Source: Candidatus Dojkabacteria bacterium (GTDB lineage: Bacteria; Patescibacteriota; Dojkabacteria; J137). Taken from it: a DNA stretch of 7,184 bases. A program made the position numbers and the translations under genes. The notes beneath the pieces are model-generated. The model was given only the letters and a program-made list of their open reading frames with translations. It was not told the origin of the DNA and did not search any database. Below are positions 6,717-7,184 of the stretch, in pieces (the first letter of the stretch is position 1; each line of letters begins with the position of its first letter). The stretch spans positions 1 through 7,184 of the forward strand of contig RFKV01000044.1 in the NCBI GenBank assembly GCA_003694175.1. Reading direction: 5' to 3'.

Positions 6717-6728
6717 CTAGCTAGCTAG
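6717..6728. repeat. CTAG triplet palindrome
   Basis: CTAGCTAGCTAG is a perfect 12-bp palindrome made of three CTAG units, 17 bp before the HU gene's stop. A related CTAGCT occurs at 6636-6641 just after recJ, on the other side of the terminator. CTAG is rare in many bacterial genomes, so three in tandem stands out, but no function is evident. Confidence 0.5.
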
Positions 6729-6745
6729 AATGCGAACCATTCAGT

Positions 6746-7018
6746 TCAGTTTAGCGCGTCTCTGAACTGCTTTCCTGGTTTAAACTTTGGTACCTTTCGT
6801 GCTGGAACTTTTACTTTTTCACCAGTTTTAGGATTTCTTTTCTCAGATGCCTTTCTTTGCAGAGGCATGAACGTACCAAAGTTAGTTAGCGTTACGCTAT
6901 CTCCTGATTTGACCGTTTCCATCACTGCATCTACAAATGCACTGAGAGTCAAATCCACATCCTTTTTTGTTAACCCAGTTTTGTTGGCGATCCAGTTAAC
7001 AAGTTCAGCTTTATTCAT
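6746..7018 (-). CDS. HU-family DNA-binding protein
   Basis: HU is a small dimeric protein that bends and compacts DNA in the nucleoid. The 90-residue frame from ATG 7018 fits the family exactly: MNKAELVNWIANKTGLTKKD at the N-terminus, helices to about residue 38, NFGTF at 46-50, the DNA-intercalating arm with RNPKTG (61-66, P63 at the tip), and VPARKVPKFKPGKQFRDAL at the end. The reading frame stays open to a GTG at 7048, but the ten extra residues (MYFYYFSFYS) do not match HU and come from an AT-rich leader, so I reject that start. The ATG has no Shine-Dalgarno. The gene is monocistronic with its own strong promoter and ends against the shared terminator. HU and IHF subunits look alike; a single gene with this arm sequence favours HU, but which paralogue cannot be told. 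Confidence 0.95.
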   Translation of the reverse strand: MNKAELVNWIANKTGLTKKDVDLTLSAFVDAVMETVKSGDSVTLTNFGTFMPLQRKASEKRNPKTGEKVKVPARKVPKFKPGKQFRDALN

Positions 7019-7048
7019 AGAGTAAAAACTAAAATAATAAAAATACAC

Positions 7049-7064
7049 ACAAAACCGGCTTTGT
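7049..7064. promoter_or_regulatory. Near-palindrome at the HU transcription start (possible operator)
   Basis: ACAAAACCGGCTTTGT at 7049-7064 is a 16-bp inverted repeat with a single mismatched pair, centred on CCGG. It begins about one base after the predicted start of the HU transcript (near 7065). In RNA it would be a poor hairpin because there is no loop, so a protein-binding site is more likely than an RNA structure. It is the only GC-containing patch in an otherwise AT-rich leader. Confidence 0.4.
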
Positions 7065-7071
7065 TGTTTTG

Positions 7072-7100
7072 AGTATATTGATTTTAAAATTCTTTGTCAA
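7072..7100 (-). promoter_or_regulatory. Near-consensus sigma-70 promoter of the HU gene
   Basis: On the minus strand, a perfect -35 TTGACA (7100-7095) and a -10 TATACT (7077-7072, one mismatch) are 17 bp apart. The region immediately upstream (7101-7130) is almost pure A/T with an eight-base A-tract at 7111-7118, resembling an UP element. Transcription should start near 7065, giving a leader of about 47 nt. The strength fits an abundant nucleoid protein. Confidence 0.85.
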
Positions 7101-7184
7101 CAATAAAAATAAAAAAAACTTTATAACAACAAAATTTAAATCTTTGCGAAAACAATTATTAGTTATAACTTTAAAGTATAAACG
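7101..7184. other. AT-rich noncoding flank upstream of the HU promoter
   Basis: This stretch is strongly AT-rich with several A-tracts and no supportable reading frame. TATAAC (7164-7169) and TATAAA (7177-7182) resemble -10 boxes on the plus strand, but neither has a matching -35, so I do not call a promoter. It continues beyond the window and may be the space before a divergent gene. Confidence 0.5.

Noticed and set aside
7019..7048. GTG start at 7048 for the HU gene
   Set aside because: The added residues MYFYYFSFYS do not fit HU, and ATG 7018 gives the standard 90-residue protein.

Overview
The window is AT-rich bacterial chromosome carrying conserved informational genes. It holds seven protein genes: DNA primase (dnaG), ribosomal proteins bL34 (rpmH) and bL19 (rplS), the RecJ exonuclease, an HU-type DNA-binding protein, and two membrane-anchored proteins that I do not recognise. 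I see no phage, IS, CRISPR, tRNA, rRNA or defence genes. All reading frames fit the standard bacterial code: TGA ends dnaG and the HU gene and no gene contains an internal TGA, which argues against TGA-recoded lineages. Low GC, very short spacers, near-absence of Shine-Dalgarno sequences and a surface protein ending in a Gly-Trp-Asn motif suggest a streamlined bacterium, possibly of the Candidate Phyla Radiation (Patescibacteria). That placement is an inference from style; no marker here settles it.

Layout. Positions 1-125 hold an extended -10 promoter for dnaG. dnaG (+) runs to 1889 and collides tail to tail, with a 12-bp overlap, with a minus-strand gene for a single-pass membrane protein (1878-3245). 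A compact divergent promoter region (3246-3350) separates that gene from a plus-strand rpmH-rplS pair. A 174-bp spacer (4015-4188) contains an inverted and direct repeat cluster. A second plus-strand unit follows: a signal-peptide membrane protein whose last codons overlap the start of recJ. recJ faces the HU gene (minus strand) across a strong bidirectional terminator. The HU gene has a near-consensus sigma-70 promoter (TTGACA, 17 bp, TATACT), an A-tract-rich upstream region and a 16-bp near-palindrome at the predicted transcription start.

How the genes relate. DnaG primes replication, RecJ acts in single-strand-break and gap repair and recombination, and HU shapes the nucleoid; L34 and L19 are large-subunit ribosomal proteins. 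The two membrane proteins have no evident mechanistic link to these, except that one is probably cotranscribed and translationally coupled with recJ. I found no convincing new multi-gene system. The points most worth a second look are the spacer repeats at 4104-4150, the possibly leaderless membrane-protein gene, the tailed L34 without rnpA next to it, and the HU promoter palindrome.
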